Assembly: GCF_017163935.1 (NCBI RefSeq)
Contig: NZ_JABVZR010000001.1
Span: 1,674,001-1,738,000, forward strand
Length of the DNA: 64,000 nt
Origin: Novosphingobium terrae
Lineage (GTDB): Bacteria; Pseudomonadota; Alphaproteobacteria; Sphingomonadales; Sphingomonadaceae
Direction: 5' to 3'
The position numbers were made by a program, and so were the translations under genes. A model generated the notes under the pieces. The model had not been told where the DNA came from, ran no database searches, and worked only from the letters and a program-made list of their open reading frames with translations. Positions 1-9,180 of the stretch are shown piece by piece. How positions within the stretch are numbered: the first letter of the stretch is position 1; every line of letters begins with the position of its first letter.

Positions 1-2
1 GC

Positions 3-110
3 CACGTCCTGGCCCAGGATGCACGCCACGGCTTCACTCTCCTGCATAAACCCTATTCGGTCGAGGAATTGTCTCGAGTTTTGCGTCAGGCACGAAAGCC
101 GAAGGTGTGA
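3..110 (+). CDS. C-terminal end of a receiver-domain (response regulator or hybrid kinase) protein, cut by the window edge
   Basis: Only the last 35 codons are present, and the frame is open from base 3 to a TGA at 108-110. The translation contains LLHKPYSVEELSRVLRQA. This matches the end of a CheY-like receiver domain: the conserved lysine-proline (KP) that follows beta strand 5, then helix 5. The protein is therefore probably a response regulator or the receiver end of a hybrid histidine kinase. A complete hybrid kinase begins about 80 bp downstream on the same strand, so the two may belong to one signalling locus. The family call rests on the KP motif and helix alone. Confidence 0.6.
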   Translation, partial: HVLAQDARHGFTLLHKPYSVEELSRVLRQARKPKV

Positions 111-193
111 AGCGTCATTGGCGCGAGGTTTATGGACCGATCAAGGCTGCGGGTTGTTAGACTCTCAACGCTTTGTCTTTTCGTTGGACCAGT

Positions 194-2662
194 ATGATCT
201 CCGAAGTGTTCCGTGACCCTTCCACCTTGCCCTCCGATCTGCGCTTTCTCGCAGGCGGAGGCGAGGCTACGCGTCTCATCCTGGCGCGTGATTGGGCCAC
301 CCACCCGCTGGGCCCACCTCAGCACTGGCCCGAAGGACTGAAGGCAACCCTAAGCACAGTTCTCAATTCACCTGAATCTATGATCCTGTGCTGGGGGCAG
401 GAGCAACTCACATTCTTTTTCAATGAAACATATTTCCCTCTGCTGGGGCCGCGTCTGTCGTGGGCGATGGGGGCGCCTTTCGGACAGGTCTGGGCGGATG
501 GCTGGGAACAGGCGAAACCCATCATTGCAGATGCCTTCGCTGGCAGGAGCCGTCGCTTCAACGATCTTCCCTGGAAGCTCGATACCGATCGCGGCGCGGC
601 AGAGACCTGGTTCACCTTTTCCTACTCGCGGGTGCTCGGACCAGACGGCGAGGTAGCGGGGCTTTTCATTTTCACGAATGAAACCACAGAGCGTGTTCTG
701 AGCGATGCCGCGTTACGACGCAGCGAGGAGCGTTTGCGGCTGGTGATCGAAGGAGCGAAGGACCACGTGATCTTCACCACCGATCTTTCCGGGACGATCG
801 AGACTTGGTCGGCCGGGGCGGAAAGCGTTTTGGGCTGGAAATCAGTGGAGGCCATCGGGAGGCCAATGGGGCTGATTTTTACGCCGGAGGACCGCGTGCT
901 TGGCATCGATCGTCAGGAGATCGAGATCGCTGCAGCCAAAGGATCTGCCCGTGACGAGCGCTGGCACCTGCGAAAGGACGGCACGCGTGTATTTCTCAAT
1001 GGTTCTGTTCATCCGCTCGTCGCCGATGAGCATGCCGAGCATCGCGGTTTCATCAAGGTCGCTCGCGATGACACCGAACGCTGGCATGCGCGTCAGAAGC
1101 TTGAGCAGGACAAGGCCTCGTTGGAAATCGAGGTCGCCCAGCGTGTCGCAGACCGCAATCTCCTTTGGCAGATGTCGACAGATCTCATGCTGGTTGCCGA
1201 ATTTGATGGAACGATTGAGGCCGTCAACCCGGCATGGACGACACTGCTGGGCTGGCGGGAGAGCGAATTGATAGGGCGCCCCCTGTTTTCTCTGATTCAT
1301 CCCGATGATCTGGAACATACCATCGAGGGCGCAGCCGGGATCGCCACAGGGCAGTCTTTCGCCAGTTTCGAAAACCGGTACAGACGGCGGGATGGCAGCC
1401 ATCGCGACATCAGCTGGGCCGCGGGACCTGGCCAGGGCAAAATTGTTGCCGTAGGCCGCGATGTCACCGAAGAGAGAGTGAGCACCCGTGCGCTGGCCGC
1501 CGCAGAGAGCCAGCTTCGCCAAGCGCAGAAAATGGAGGCGGTAGGCCAACTCACCGGTGGTCTCGCTCATGACTTTAACAATCTGCTCATGGGCCTGATG
1601 GGCAATCTTGAGCTCCTGCAATCACGTCTGGCTCGGGGCCGCCTTGAGGAAACCGAAAGGTTCATCGTCGCTGCTCAGACAGCGGGCAAACGTGCTGCAT
1701 CGCTCACCCAGCGCCTTCTGGCTTTTTCACGGCGCCAGACGCTCGATCCACGTCCGACAGACGTGAACCGGTTGATTGCTGGCATGGAGGACATGCTTCG
1801 CCGCATGGTTGGCCCTTCCGTTGCTATTGAGGTGGTTGGAGCCGCAGGTCTGTGGCCGGCTATGATCGATGCTGCCCAACTCGAGAGCGCGATTCTTAAT
1901 CTGTGCATCAACGCGCGTGATGCCATGCCTGACGGTGGGCGGCTGACAATCGAGACCGCCAACAAATGGCTCGACGATCGCGCGGCGCGCGATCGTGACC
2001 TACCTGCCGGGCAATATCTTTCGGTCTGTGTAACCGACACCGGCACGGGGATGACGCCGGAAACGATCGAAAGGGCATTTGAGCCGTTTTACACGACCAA
2101 ACCGATCGGCAAGGGTACTGGACTGGGTCTATCGATGATTTATGGCTTTGCACGTCAGTCGCATGGCCAGGTACGGATCTATTCCGAGATCGGTGAGGGC
2201 ACGACGATCTGCATTTACCTTCCCAGACATCTGGGTGAGGCTGATCAACCCGAGGAAGAAGAAGTGGTCGCGATTGCAGCGGCTGACGCGGTCGCCACTG
2301 TGCTGGTGGTCGACGATGAGCCGATGATCCGGCTGTTGATTGAAGAAGTTCTGGATGAGCTTGGCTACACCGTCATCGAGGCGCCCGACGGCGCAACAGC
2401 AATCAAGGTCCTGCAGTCCGGGGCGCGCGTCGAGTTGCTGATCACGGATGTCGGCCTCCCCGGGGGAATGAATGGTCGGCAGGTCGCTGACGCGGCGCGT
2501 GAGATCGTCCCCGGCCTCGATGTGCTTTTCATCACCGGCTACGCGGAGAACGCTGCTGTCGGCAACGGGCACCTTGAGCCCGGCATGGAGCTTCTCACCA
2601 AACCATTCACGATCCAGTCGCTCACCACGAAGGTGAATGACATGCTGAAGGCAAGAGCCTGA
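194..2662 (+). CDS. Hybrid sensor histidine kinase with three PAS-type domains, HisKA/HATPase and a C-terminal receiver
   Basis: This cytoplasmic sensor kinase should autophosphorylate on histidine and pass phosphate to its own receiver. From the N-terminus it shows a PAS-like sensor (about residues 30-165), two further PAS domains (about 185-295 and 322-430), an H-box GGLAHDFNNLL with the phospho-acceptor near His459, an N-box (NLCINARDAMPDGG), G-boxes including GKGTGLGLSMIYG, and a receiver starting at VLVVDDEP with acceptor Asp near 752 and the KP lysine near the end. No transmembrane segment is visible, so it is probably soluble. A TTG seven codons upstream (173) is an alternative start; I chose the ATG. 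The architecture is close to that of the kinase at 23088-25061. The signal and any partner regulator are unknown. Confidence 0.9.
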   Translation: MISEVFRDPSTLPSDLRFLAGGGEATRLILARDWATHPLGPPQHWPEGLKATLSTVLNSPESMILCWGQEQLTFFFNETYFPLLGPRLSWAMGAPFGQVWADGWEQAKPIIADAFAGRSRRFNDLPWKLDTDRGAAETWFTFSYSRVLGPDGEVAGLFIFTNETTERVLSDAALRRSEERLRLVIEGAKDHVIFTTDLSGTIETWSAGAESVLGWKSVEAIGRPMGLIFTPEDRVLGIDRQEIEIAAAKGSARDERWHLRKDGTRVFLNGSVHPLVADEHAEHRGFIKVARDDTERWHARQKLEQDKASLEIEVAQRVADRNLLWQMSTDLMLVAEFDGTIEAVNPAWTTLLGWRESELIGRPLFSLIHPDDLEHTIEGAAGIATGQSFASFENRYRRRDGSHRDISWAAGPGQGKIVAVGRDVTEERVSTRALAAAESQLRQAQKMEAVGQLTGGLAHDFNNLLMGLMGNLELLQSRLARGRLEETERFIVAAQTAGKRAASLTQRLLAFSRRQTLDPRPTDVNRLIAGMEDMLRRMVGPSVAIEVVGAAGLWPAMIDAAQLESAILNLCINARDAMPDGGRLTIETANKWLDDRAARDRDLPAGQYLSVCVTDTGTGMTPETIERAFEPFYTTKPIGKGTGLGLSMIYGFARQSHGQVRIYSEIGEGTTICIYLPRHLGEADQPEEEEVVAIAAADAVATVLVVDDEPMIRLLIEEVLDELGYTVIEAPDGATAIKVLQSGARVELLITDVGLPGGMNGRQVADAAREIVPGLDVLFITGYAENAAVGNGHLEPGMELLTKPFTIQSLTTKVNDMLKARA

Positions 2663-2774
2663 AATCTTTGGCTGCCGCAAATTATTGTGCGCTGCAGCAA
2701 CCGGGGCCGATGTGAAGCGTTCAATCAGCACAGGGCCTGCCGCACTGTCGGTCGGATCCATTCGGAGCGACCCA

Positions 2775-3899
2775 ATGCCTTCATCCGGTTCTGCCTTTTT
2801 CCTTCGCACCCCCGGAAGCAGCGATCCGTTCAAGAATGCGCTGGTAGCGCATGAACGCAGGCTTGAGGCGCTGGAGGGCTTCGGATCGAACCCCGGGAAC
2901 CTGCTTGGCTGGACATTTATGCCTGAAGATTTGGAGCATGGCGCTCCGCTGGTGGTCGTCCTGCATGGATGCACACAAACTGCTTTTGCATATGATCAGG
3001 GGTCGGGTTGGAGCAGGCTCGCGCATGAAAAGGGCTTCGCGCTTTTGTTTCCGGAGCAAAAAAGAGCGAACAATCCAAACCTGTGCTTCAACTGGTTTTC
3101 GCCCGTCGATTCCCGACGAGGGTCGGGTGAGCCAGCCTCGATCCATAAGATGATCACCACGTTCATTGAGCGTCACGATCTCGATCCAGAGCGGGTCTAT
3201 ATCACCGGCTTGTCAGCGGGAGGCGCGATGACATCGACCATGTTGGCCACCTATCCCGAGATGTTTGCGGCCGGCGGAATTATAGCAGGTTTGCCGTATG
3301 GGGCTGCCCGATCGGTTCAACAAGCTTTGGCCTTAATGCGGGGCGAGATGATCGTGCCGGATGCCGAACTGGCGGATGCGGTTCGCAACGCATCCGGACA
3401 CGTCGGCCGATGGCCGCGGATCTCGGTCTGGCAGGGAGAGAATGACAGGACCGTTGTCCGAGGCAATGCCGAGCGTATCCTGAAGCAATGGCTTTCTGTC
3501 CTGGGGATCGAGGCCAATGCGGCTCACGAAGATGTGGTCGACGGAGCCAATCACCGGCTCTGGAGCAACGTTGATGGAGAGCCGCTCGTTGAAGCCTTTC
3601 TCATCCCCGGTATGGATCATGGAACACCTCTTGCGGTAGCAGGTGATCACCCCAGGGGCGTTGAAGGACCATTCATGCTGGATGCGGGCATATCGTCCAC
3701 CAGACATCTTGCCCGGCAGTGGAGCCTTGGTGAGAGGTCCTCGGCACCCTTGATCGTGTCAAGCAAGCCCTCGCGTCGCCATCAGCGGTCAGCGGTTTCT
3801 CCATCTGTCCCGAGGATTTCCCGCAGCGATTCGCTCTCGATTGTCCGTGAACTGAACTCGGCTGTCGGAAAGCTGTTACGGAAAGCAGGTTTAAAATAA
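2775..3899 (+). CDS. PHB depolymerase-family esterase (alpha/beta hydrolase)
   Basis: The protein resembles the LpqC/polyhydroxybutyrate depolymerase esterases, which hydrolyse polyester or feruloyl-type ester bonds. The oxyanion region VVVLHGCTQT is followed by the nucleophile elbow GLSAGGAMT, which contains the catalytic serine. A histidine near GMDHGTPLA is the likely catalytic base. Family members begin close to the LHGC core as here; the ATG at 2775 was preferred over a TTG at 2685 and a GTG at 2712, which would add a low-complexity leader. The C-terminal ~70 residues after the hydrolase core are rich in Ser, Arg and Pro and have no recognised domain. No clear signal peptide is seen with this start. 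It is separated from the kinase upstream by about 110 bp and may be transcribed alone. Confidence 0.8.
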   Translation: MPSSGSAFFLRTPGSSDPFKNALVAHERRLEALEGFGSNPGNLLGWTFMPEDLEHGAPLVVVLHGCTQTAFAYDQGSGWSRLAHEKGFALLFPEQKRANNPNLCFNWFSPVDSRRGSGEPASIHKMITTFIERHDLDPERVYITGLSAGGAMTSTMLATYPEMFAAGGIIAGLPYGAARSVQQALALMRGEMIVPDAELADAVRNASGHVGRWPRISVWQGENDRTVVRGNAERILKQWLSVLGIEANAAHEDVVDGANHRLWSNVDGEPLVEAFLIPGMDHGTPLAVAGDHPRGVEGPFMLDAGISSTRHLARQWSLGERSSAPLIVSSKPSRRHQRSAVSPSVPRISRSDSLSIVRELNSAVGKLLRKAGLK

Positions 3900-4060
3900 G
3901 CCTGAAAGCTGTCTGCTGACTGATCGTCAAAGCTTTCGAGAGAAATCGGTTGGAGGTCAAAAAACTCTAGGACCGCCGCAGCGCAGCTCGCCGAAAAGAT
4001 CAATAGAAAATGGAAATTCTTTTGCCGGTAGCCACAGGAAACTTGGCGGGTTCAAAAAAT

Positions 4061-4504
4061 TCAATCATGTTGGATGAAGGCATGGCCTGATCCCACCTTT
4101 TCGTGGGCTGCAGGTCGTTCAGTCCTCTCCGCACTGGAAGGTATGGCCGGACCGGTGAAGAAAATGGGCGGGGCTGATTGCTCTCGTGTGGGCTGATGTC
4201 CAGGACCCTCCGCGCGAGGCTCATCAATGCTCGACGGATTTTCGAGTAGCATTGCGATCTCATTGCATAACGTATCGAGCCGGTGTTTGAGATCATTGTT
4301 GGACATGTCGCCGATCATCACCATGCCGCCCCGTGACCATTGCCCCATGCCCCCGAGAGCGGGGTGATTGAAATGGGCCTGCTTCCCGCCACCTTTCGAG
4401 ACCGCATCGATGAGGATCAAGGCAGCATCGCGATCGATGCCTTGTCGCGCAGCAGCGCCCTCAAGAGTCGCGCGTCCTCTGTCGCTGAGTTCTTTCATCG
4501 TCAT
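4061..4504 (-). CDS. Hypothetical protein sharing the N-terminal module of the SHOCT protein at 56845-57582
   Basis: The first ~85 residues align by eye with the N-terminus of the SHOCT protein encoded at 56845-57582. Shared features are a GRA/GRG-containing start, an AQFNHP/AHFNHP motif, LGGxGQWS and GGMxMIGDM. This protein then diverges into a Pro/Ser-rich tail and stops at 147 residues, while the relative runs to 245 and ends in a SHOCT domain. I looked for a SHOCT segment in the other frames of the following 150 bp and found none, so it is either a naturally short family member or an old truncation. An ATG lies at 4504 after a weak GGAAAG-type site. Function is unknown. Confidence 0.65.
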   Translation of the reverse strand: MTMKELSDRGRATLEGAAARQGIDRDAALILIDAVSKGGGKQAHFNHPALGGMGQWSRGGMVMIGDMSNNDLKHRLDTLCNEIAMLLENPSSIDEPRAEGPGHQPTREQSAPPIFFTGPAIPSSAERTERPAAHEKVGSGHAFIQHD

Positions 4505-4717
4505 GATCCTTTCCCAAGCCCGGTTTTGTTGCCGTTTTATGGGAAAGCGCTACGCCATAGTCTTGGTTCCCCGCATACCGTCACCTGACTTTCGGATGTA
4601 TCCGGAGATCGGAAGTTCGAACCGATCTTGGCAATGAAAGAAGGATACGGCGGGACCAGGCGGTCTGGCGGCGCCTCGTGATGAAGCCTCCGCCAGATGG
4701 GTCAGGAGAAAGCTCGC

Positions 4718-5611
4718 CTAGGCAATGCCCGCTCCTCCGGTGACACCATAGACCTCACCGTTGATGAAGCTTCCCTCTTGCGAGGCGAGAAGGACATAAA
4801 CCGGGGCAATCTCCACAGGCTGGCCAGGGCGCCCAAAAGCGCTCTGCTCGCCAAAGTTCATCACCTTCTCAGGCGGCTGGCCACCGCTCGACTGGAGGGC
4901 AGTCCAGAAGGGTCCGGGAGCTACCACATTGGCGCGGATGCCCTTGATGATCATCGTTTTGGCCAAGGCTTTCGTATAGGCAACGATCCCCGCCTTGGTC
5001 GTGGCGTAATCGAGCAGAGTGGCGGAAGGATCATAGGCTTGAACCGAAGCGGTCGTGATGATTGCGGCACCCGGCGGCAGGTGGGGGACAGCGGCCTGAG
5101 CGATCCAGTGCAAGGCATAGAGGTTGGTCTTGAGCGTCCGGTCGAAATCCTGCGAAGTGACCTGAGAGATATCATCACGGCTTTGCTGGTGGCCCGCGTT
5201 GATCACGAGGATGTCCAGACCGCCCAAGCCCTCGACTGCTTTACTCACAAGGCTGGAGCAGAACTCTTCCTGCGTGACATCGCCGGGCAGGGCGATAGCG
5301 CGCCGACCCTCCGCTTCGATCAGCGCAATGACCTCACGCGCGTCGGCTTCCTCTGCGTCCAGGAAGGAGATGGCGACGTCAGCACCTTCGCGGGCGTAGG
5401 CGATTGCCGCAGCGCGGCCAATTCCGGAATCTCCACCGGTTACCAGCGCTTTTCGCCCCAGAAGCTTGCCTGAGCCTTTATAGCTCTCCTCACCGTGATC
5501 CGGTTTTGGTTCCATTTCCCGTGCAAGCCCCGGAACAGGCTGCGGCTGCCGAGGGAAAGGGGGCTTGGGATATTGTCCCCGTGGGTCCTGCATGGTCAGT
5601 CGATCGCTCAT
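4718..5611 (-). CDS. SDR family oxidoreductase (YghA-like, with an N-terminal extension)
   Basis: This is a classical NAD(P)-dependent short-chain dehydrogenase of the YghA-like group often found among stress genes. It has an N-terminal proline-rich extension (residues 1-45), a cofactor-binding TGGDSGIG (58-65), the NAG motif near 138-140, and a catalytic Ser189-Tyr202-Lys206 set (DYATTKAG). The C-terminus holds VAPGPFWT and a final VTGGAG, as in the family. The window has two further SDRs of the same group (15256-16107 and 48668-49519), but this one is clearly more divergent from them than they are from each other. Substrate is unknown; reduction of small aldehydes or ketones is the usual guess. 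It ends convergently to nothing obvious and sits next to the cyo operon on the same strand. Confidence 0.9.
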   Translation of the reverse strand: MSDRLTMQDPRGQYPKPPFPRQPQPVPGLAREMEPKPDHGEESYKGSGKLLGRKALVTGGDSGIGRAAAIAYAREGADVAISFLDAEEADAREVIALIEAEGRRAIALPGDVTQEEFCSSLVSKAVEGLGGLDILVINAGHQQSRDDISQVTSQDFDRTLKTNLYALHWIAQAAVPHLPPGAAIITTASVQAYDPSATLLDYATTKAGIVAYTKALAKTMIIKGIRANVVAPGPFWTALQSSGGQPPEKVMNFGEQSAFGRPGQPVEIAPVYVLLASQEGSFINGEVYGVTGGAGIA

Positions 5612-5841
5612 TGAAATCTCCTGCTATTCGATGCGCAATATGGGCGCCCCAAGGGCTCAACCATCGTCTGGTGCGCAACCTGGTCCCCCGTCGTGTTTTG
5701 CGGCGACGAGGTCGTCGCGAAAAAGGCGGGATGCAACGTGGCTCCGGTAAACCTTTGACCTTTTAACCACAGGTTCGCCGGGGACTTGGGCCCTCAGGGC
5801 AGCGCTGGGGCGTTGTTAGGTCAAGCGGAATTGATCAGGCA

Positions 5842-6012
5842 CTACTGGCCTTCATGCGTCGCCACATTGGCAGTTTCGCTGTACTGGCTTTGCTCAATAT
5901 GGCCCAGGTTGCGGCCGATGAAGCCGAACACGAGAATGCAAAGAACGATAATCGCCACCACAATACCTCCGCGCACGCGTCGCTTGGGGGCTGGCTTCAA
6001 AGGGTCTTCCAT
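5842..6012 (-). CDS. Small single-pass membrane protein at the end of the cyo operon
   Basis: A 56-residue ORF lies 98 bp downstream of cyoD on the same strand. It begins MEDPLKPAPKRRVRGG, a basic cytoplasmic leader, then has one hydrophobic helix (about residues 18-34, VVAIIVLCILVFGFIG) and a short polar tail. An AGGAG motif sits seven bases before the ATG at 6012; an in-frame ATG at 6018 lies too close to it. Size, topology and position suggest an accessory subunit or assembly peptide of the quinol oxidase, but this is inference from position. No cyoE (heme o synthase) follows cyoD here. I do not recognise a named family. Confidence 0.65.
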   Translation of the reverse strand: MEDPLKPAPKRRVRGGIVVAIIVLCILVFGFIGRNLGHIEQSQYSETANVATHEGQ

Positions 6013-6110
6013 GTCCATGCTCCTGTTGCATTCGGGGGGTGTGTTTTAAGGAAGTTTCTTGGTGTGCGATTGATCCGATCCGGATTGCTTCGCGGTAGCC
6101 GTCCCCAAAG

Positions 6111-6497
6111 TCAGGGTTGCATCTGAGCCTGCATGACAGCGCCCTGAGGCATCATGGTTGAGCTGAGATGGCTCATGATCCAGATCGACCCCAGGACAAG
6201 CAGGAACACCACCATCACGCCGAAGGCGAGGGCTAGGACATTGTTGGTGTTGTCCGGTCCAGTCGTGATGTGAAGGAAGAAGGCCAGATGGACTCCCATC
6301 TGAGCGATGGCCAGCGCGATCAAGGCCACCGGCACGGCCGGGGCATAAAGGAGATGAGATCGGGCCAGTCCGAACGACGCGGCAGTGAGGATGATGGACA
6401 GTCCAAGGCCAATGTTGGCGCTGCGCAGCCAATGCCCCTTTTCTTCTTCCAGCTGGTCGCCGGGGGCGTGGTCGTCGGGTTTGTCGGCGTTGTTCAC
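6111..6497 (-). CDS. cyoD: Cytochrome o ubiquinol oxidase subunit IV
   Basis: This is the small integral-membrane subunit of the proton-pumping quinol oxidase. The 128-residue protein has a charged N-terminus followed by three hydrophobic helices, as in CyoD, with GVHLAFFLHIT in helix 2-3 matching the family (QxxVHxxxFLHM-like). The GTG start at 6495-6497 overlaps the TGA of cyoC, which implies translational coupling. The frame stays open far upstream inside cyoC, but that portion reads as an antiframe of cyoC and is not used. The C-terminus (SSTMMPQGAVMQAQMQP) is longer and more methionine-rich than in E. coli CyoD. Confidence 0.9.
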   Translation of the reverse strand: MNNADKPDDHAPGDQLEEEKGHWLRSANIGLGLSIILTAASFGLARSHLLYAPAVPVALIALAIAQMGVHLAFFLHITTGPDNTNNVLALAFGVMVVFLLVLGSIWIMSHLSSTMMPQGAVMQAQMQP

Positions 6498-7180
6498 GAG
6501 GCGCCTCCCATCAGATAAACGATCGTGAAAATACCGATCCAGACGATGTCCAGCGTGTGCCAGAACAGGTTGAAGCAGGTCAGGCGGTGAACGATCTGCG
6601 TGGTGAAACCCTTTACCTGAACTTGCGCCATCATGGTTCCCAGCCACAACCCGCCCAGACTGACGTGGAGACCGTGAAGACCGACAAGTCCAAAGAAGGC
6701 GGTCAGCATACCGCTGCGTTGCGGGGTGATTCCTCGCGCCGCAAGATCGAAAAATTCCTGCGCCTCAAGCAGGACGAAAGCCAAACCAAGCAGGCCGGTG
6801 ACCGCCAGGAAGATTTGGGTCCACAGGAGGTTCTTGCGGTGGGTTGCGGCAAAGGAAAGCATGCACGTGTAACTGGAGGCGAGGAGCAGCCCGGTTTCCA
6901 GTGCTGCCCTGCCAACATCGACGATCTGCGGCATCCTCGGGCCACCAGCCGACGCGCCATGCTGCACGGCAAATGCTGCAAAAAAAGCGGAGAATAGGAC
7001 AATGTCGCTCAGGAGATAGATCCAGAAGCCATAGCTTACCAGGATGCGCTTGTCGGCGGGGCCTGTCTCGCCCTGACCGGTGCCGGGCAGGGCAGGCACC
7101 GGGTCCTTGGCCCGCAGGTCGGGTCTGTTGCGCAGACGATCTGCTGCTTCGTGGCTTGCAGGGAATTGGACGCCGCTCAT
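6494..7180 (-). CDS. cyoC: Cytochrome o ubiquinol oxidase subunit III
   Basis: Integral-membrane subunit III of the bo3-type quinol oxidase, 228 residues. After a ~45-residue polar N-terminus it shows five hydrophobic segments typical of CyoC, with SYGFWIYLLSDIVLFSAFFA as the first helix and GLHGLHVSLGGLWL as the signature helix near the middle. It also has the family ending FNLFWHTLDIVWIGIFTIVYL. Its ATG overlaps the cyoB stop (ATGA, 7177-7180) and its stop overlaps the cyoD start, so subunits I, III and IV are translationally linked. The N-terminal extension is longer than in enteric CyoC. Confidence 0.95.
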   Translation of the reverse strand: MSGVQFPASHEAADRLRNRPDLRAKDPVPALPGTGQGETGPADKRILVSYGFWIYLLSDIVLFSAFFAAFAVQHGASAGGPRMPQIVDVGRAALETGLLLASSYTCMLSFAATHRKNLLWTQIFLAVTGLLGLAFVLLEAQEFFDLAARGITPQRSGMLTAFFGLVGLHGLHVSLGGLWLGTMMAQVQVKGFTTQIVHRLTCFNLFWHTLDIVWIGIFTIVYLMGGAS

Positions 7181-9180
7181 GCTTTCGGCTCCATCAGCGC
7201 CCGGCGCGCCAATTGCCGTTGGTGTTCCGCGGACGCGATCGTCTCCGCAGATACTTCGAATTCACCGGTGTCGCGCCAGGCAAAGATCACGAAACCGGCG
7301 AAGGCCGCAATCAGAGCGGCAATGGCCAGCCACCAGATATGCCAGATCATGGCGAAACCGAAGGTGAAGGCGAAAAAGGCCGTGAAGAAGCCGACAGCGC
7401 TGTTGCGGGGCATCTCGAACGGCTCGAGTTCCGGAGCATCCCCAGCTTGAGAGGCGGCAAGAGCCTCCTGCTTGCTGCGCCAGTATGCCTCCTGGCTCTC
7501 CACACGAGGCAGAACAGCAAAGTTGAAGGAAGGCGGGGGCGATGTGGTGGACCATTCCAGCGAGCGCCCATCCCAGGGATCCCCGGTCGTGTCGCGCAAT
7601 GCCTCGCGCTGGTGGTAGCTGACGACCAGTTGGGTGATCTGGCAGATCACGCCCGCCAGCAGGATCGCGACTCCCGCCATCGAGATCAGCAGCCATGGCT
7701 GCCATTCCGGAAAATCGACATGCTGCAGCCTCCGCGTCATGCCCATCAACCCCAACACATAGAGCGGGGTGAAGGTGACCCAGAAGCCGATGAAGGCCAG
7801 CCAGAAGGCAGCTTTGCCCCAGCCCGCATGAAGGCGGTACCCAAAGACTTTGGGGAACCAGAATTCCAGTCCCGCAAAGATCGCGAAGACCACCCCGCCT
7901 ACGATCACATTGTGGAAATGGGCCACCAGAAACATCGAATTATGGGTGATGAAATCAGCCGGGGGAATAGCCAGCAGCACGCCCGTCAGCCCGCCAAGGA
8001 TGAAGGTGACGATAAAGCCCATCGACCACAGCATCGGCACCTCGAAGCGCACCCGGCCGCCATACATGGTGAAAATCCAGTTGTAGATCTTCACCCCGGT
8101 GCCCACGGCGATGATGCTGGAGGAGATGCCGAAAAAGGCATTCACCGCGCCGCCCGCCCCCATGGTGAAGAAGTGGTGCAGCCAGACCATCATCGAGACC
8201 ACGCAGATGAACAAGGTTGCCGCCACCATCGAGCGGTAGCCGAACAGCGGCTTGCCCGAAAAGGTCGGGAAAATTTCGGAAAAGATGCCAAAGCAGGGCA
8301 GCACAAGGATGTAGACCTCCGGGTGCCCCCAGGCCCAGACAAGGTTGACGAACATCATGGGATTGCCGCCCGCCTCGGCGGTGAAATAGTGCCAGCCCAC
8401 ATAGCGGTCGAGCGTCAGCATCGCCAGCGTGGCCGAGAGGATCGGAAAGGCCGCGACGATCAGGAGGGAGGACGCCATGGCGGTCCAGCAGAACATCGGC
8501 ATGCGCAGATAGCTCATGCCGGGGCAGCGCATCTTCAACACCGTGGTCAGGATGTTGATCCCGCCGATCAGCGTGCCGATGCCGGAAATCTGCACCGCCC
8601 AGAGATAGTAGTCGACGCCGACGCCGGGCGAATAGCCCGTTTCGCTCAGGGGCGGATAGGGCAGCCAGCCGGTGCGCGCGAACTCGCCGACAAACAGCGA
8701 GACATTGACCAGCAATGCGCCCGAGGCCGTCAGCCAGAAACCAACCGCATTGAAGGTGGGAAAGGCCACATCTCTCACGCCAAGCTGCAACGGCACCAGA
8801 AAATTCATGAATGCCAGCACCAGCGGCATGGCGCCGAACAGGATCATGATCGTGCCATGGGCGGAGAAAATCTGGTTGTAATGCTCTGGTGGAAGATAAC
8901 CTGTGCCGCCGCCGACAGAAGCCGCCTGCTGCGTGCGCATCATAATGGCATCGGCAAAGCCGCGGAGCAGCATCAGGGCGCCCAGCAGGCCATAGAGAAT
9001 GCCGATCCGCTTGTGATCCACGGTCGTCATCCACTCGCGCCACAGATAGGGCCACCAGCCCTTGATCGTGGCCAGGGCCAGCGTGCCGAACATGACAAGC
9101 AGCAGGACCATGGAGGTTATGATCGGGATCGGCTGATCCAGAGGAATGGCCGAAAGGCTCAGCTTGCCAAGGACGGTCAT
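7177..9180 (-). CDS. cyoB: Cytochrome o ubiquinol oxidase subunit I
   Basis: Catalytic heme-copper subunit that oxidises ubiquinol and reduces oxygen while pumping protons. The 667 residues carry the CuB ligands and cross-linked tyrosine in WGHPEVYILVLP, the HH pair (LHHFFTMG), and the heme histidines in AHFHNVIVGG and SAHGTIMI. The K-channel GTGVKIYNW and D-channel RDVAFPTFN are intact. The quinol-site residues known from E. coli (Arg and Asp in LLRGFADAIMM, His and Gln in EHYNQIF) are all present, so this is a quinol oxidase rather than a cytochrome c oxidase. The stop overlaps the cyoC start by 4 bp and the start overlaps the cyoA stop. Confidence 0.97.
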   Translation of the reverse strand: MTVLGKLSLSAIPLDQPIPIITSMVLLLVMFGTLALATIKGWWPYLWREWMTTVDHKRIGILYGLLGALMLLRGFADAIMMRTQQAASVGGGTGYLPPEHYNQIFSAHGTIMILFGAMPLVLAFMNFLVPLQLGVRDVAFPTFNAVGFWLTASGALLVNVSLFVGEFARTGWLPYPPLSETGYSPGVGVDYYLWAVQISGIGTLIGGINILTTVLKMRCPGMSYLRMPMFCWTAMASSLLIVAAFPILSATLAMLTLDRYVGWHYFTAEAGGNPMMFVNLVWAWGHPEVYILVLPCFGIFSEIFPTFSGKPLFGYRSMVAATLFICVVSMMVWLHHFFTMGAGGAVNAFFGISSSIIAVGTGVKIYNWIFTMYGGRVRFEVPMLWSMGFIVTFILGGLTGVLLAIPPADFITHNSMFLVAHFHNVIVGGVVFAIFAGLEFWFPKVFGYRLHAGWGKAAFWLAFIGFWVTFTPLYVLGLMGMTRRLQHVDFPEWQPWLLISMAGVAILLAGVICQITQLVVSYHQREALRDTTGDPWDGRSLEWSTTSPPPSFNFAVLPRVESQEAYWRSKQEALAASQAGDAPELEPFEMPRNSAVGFFTAFFAFTFGFAMIWHIWWLAIAALIAAFAGFVIFAWRDTGEFEVSAETIASAEHQRQLARRALMEPKA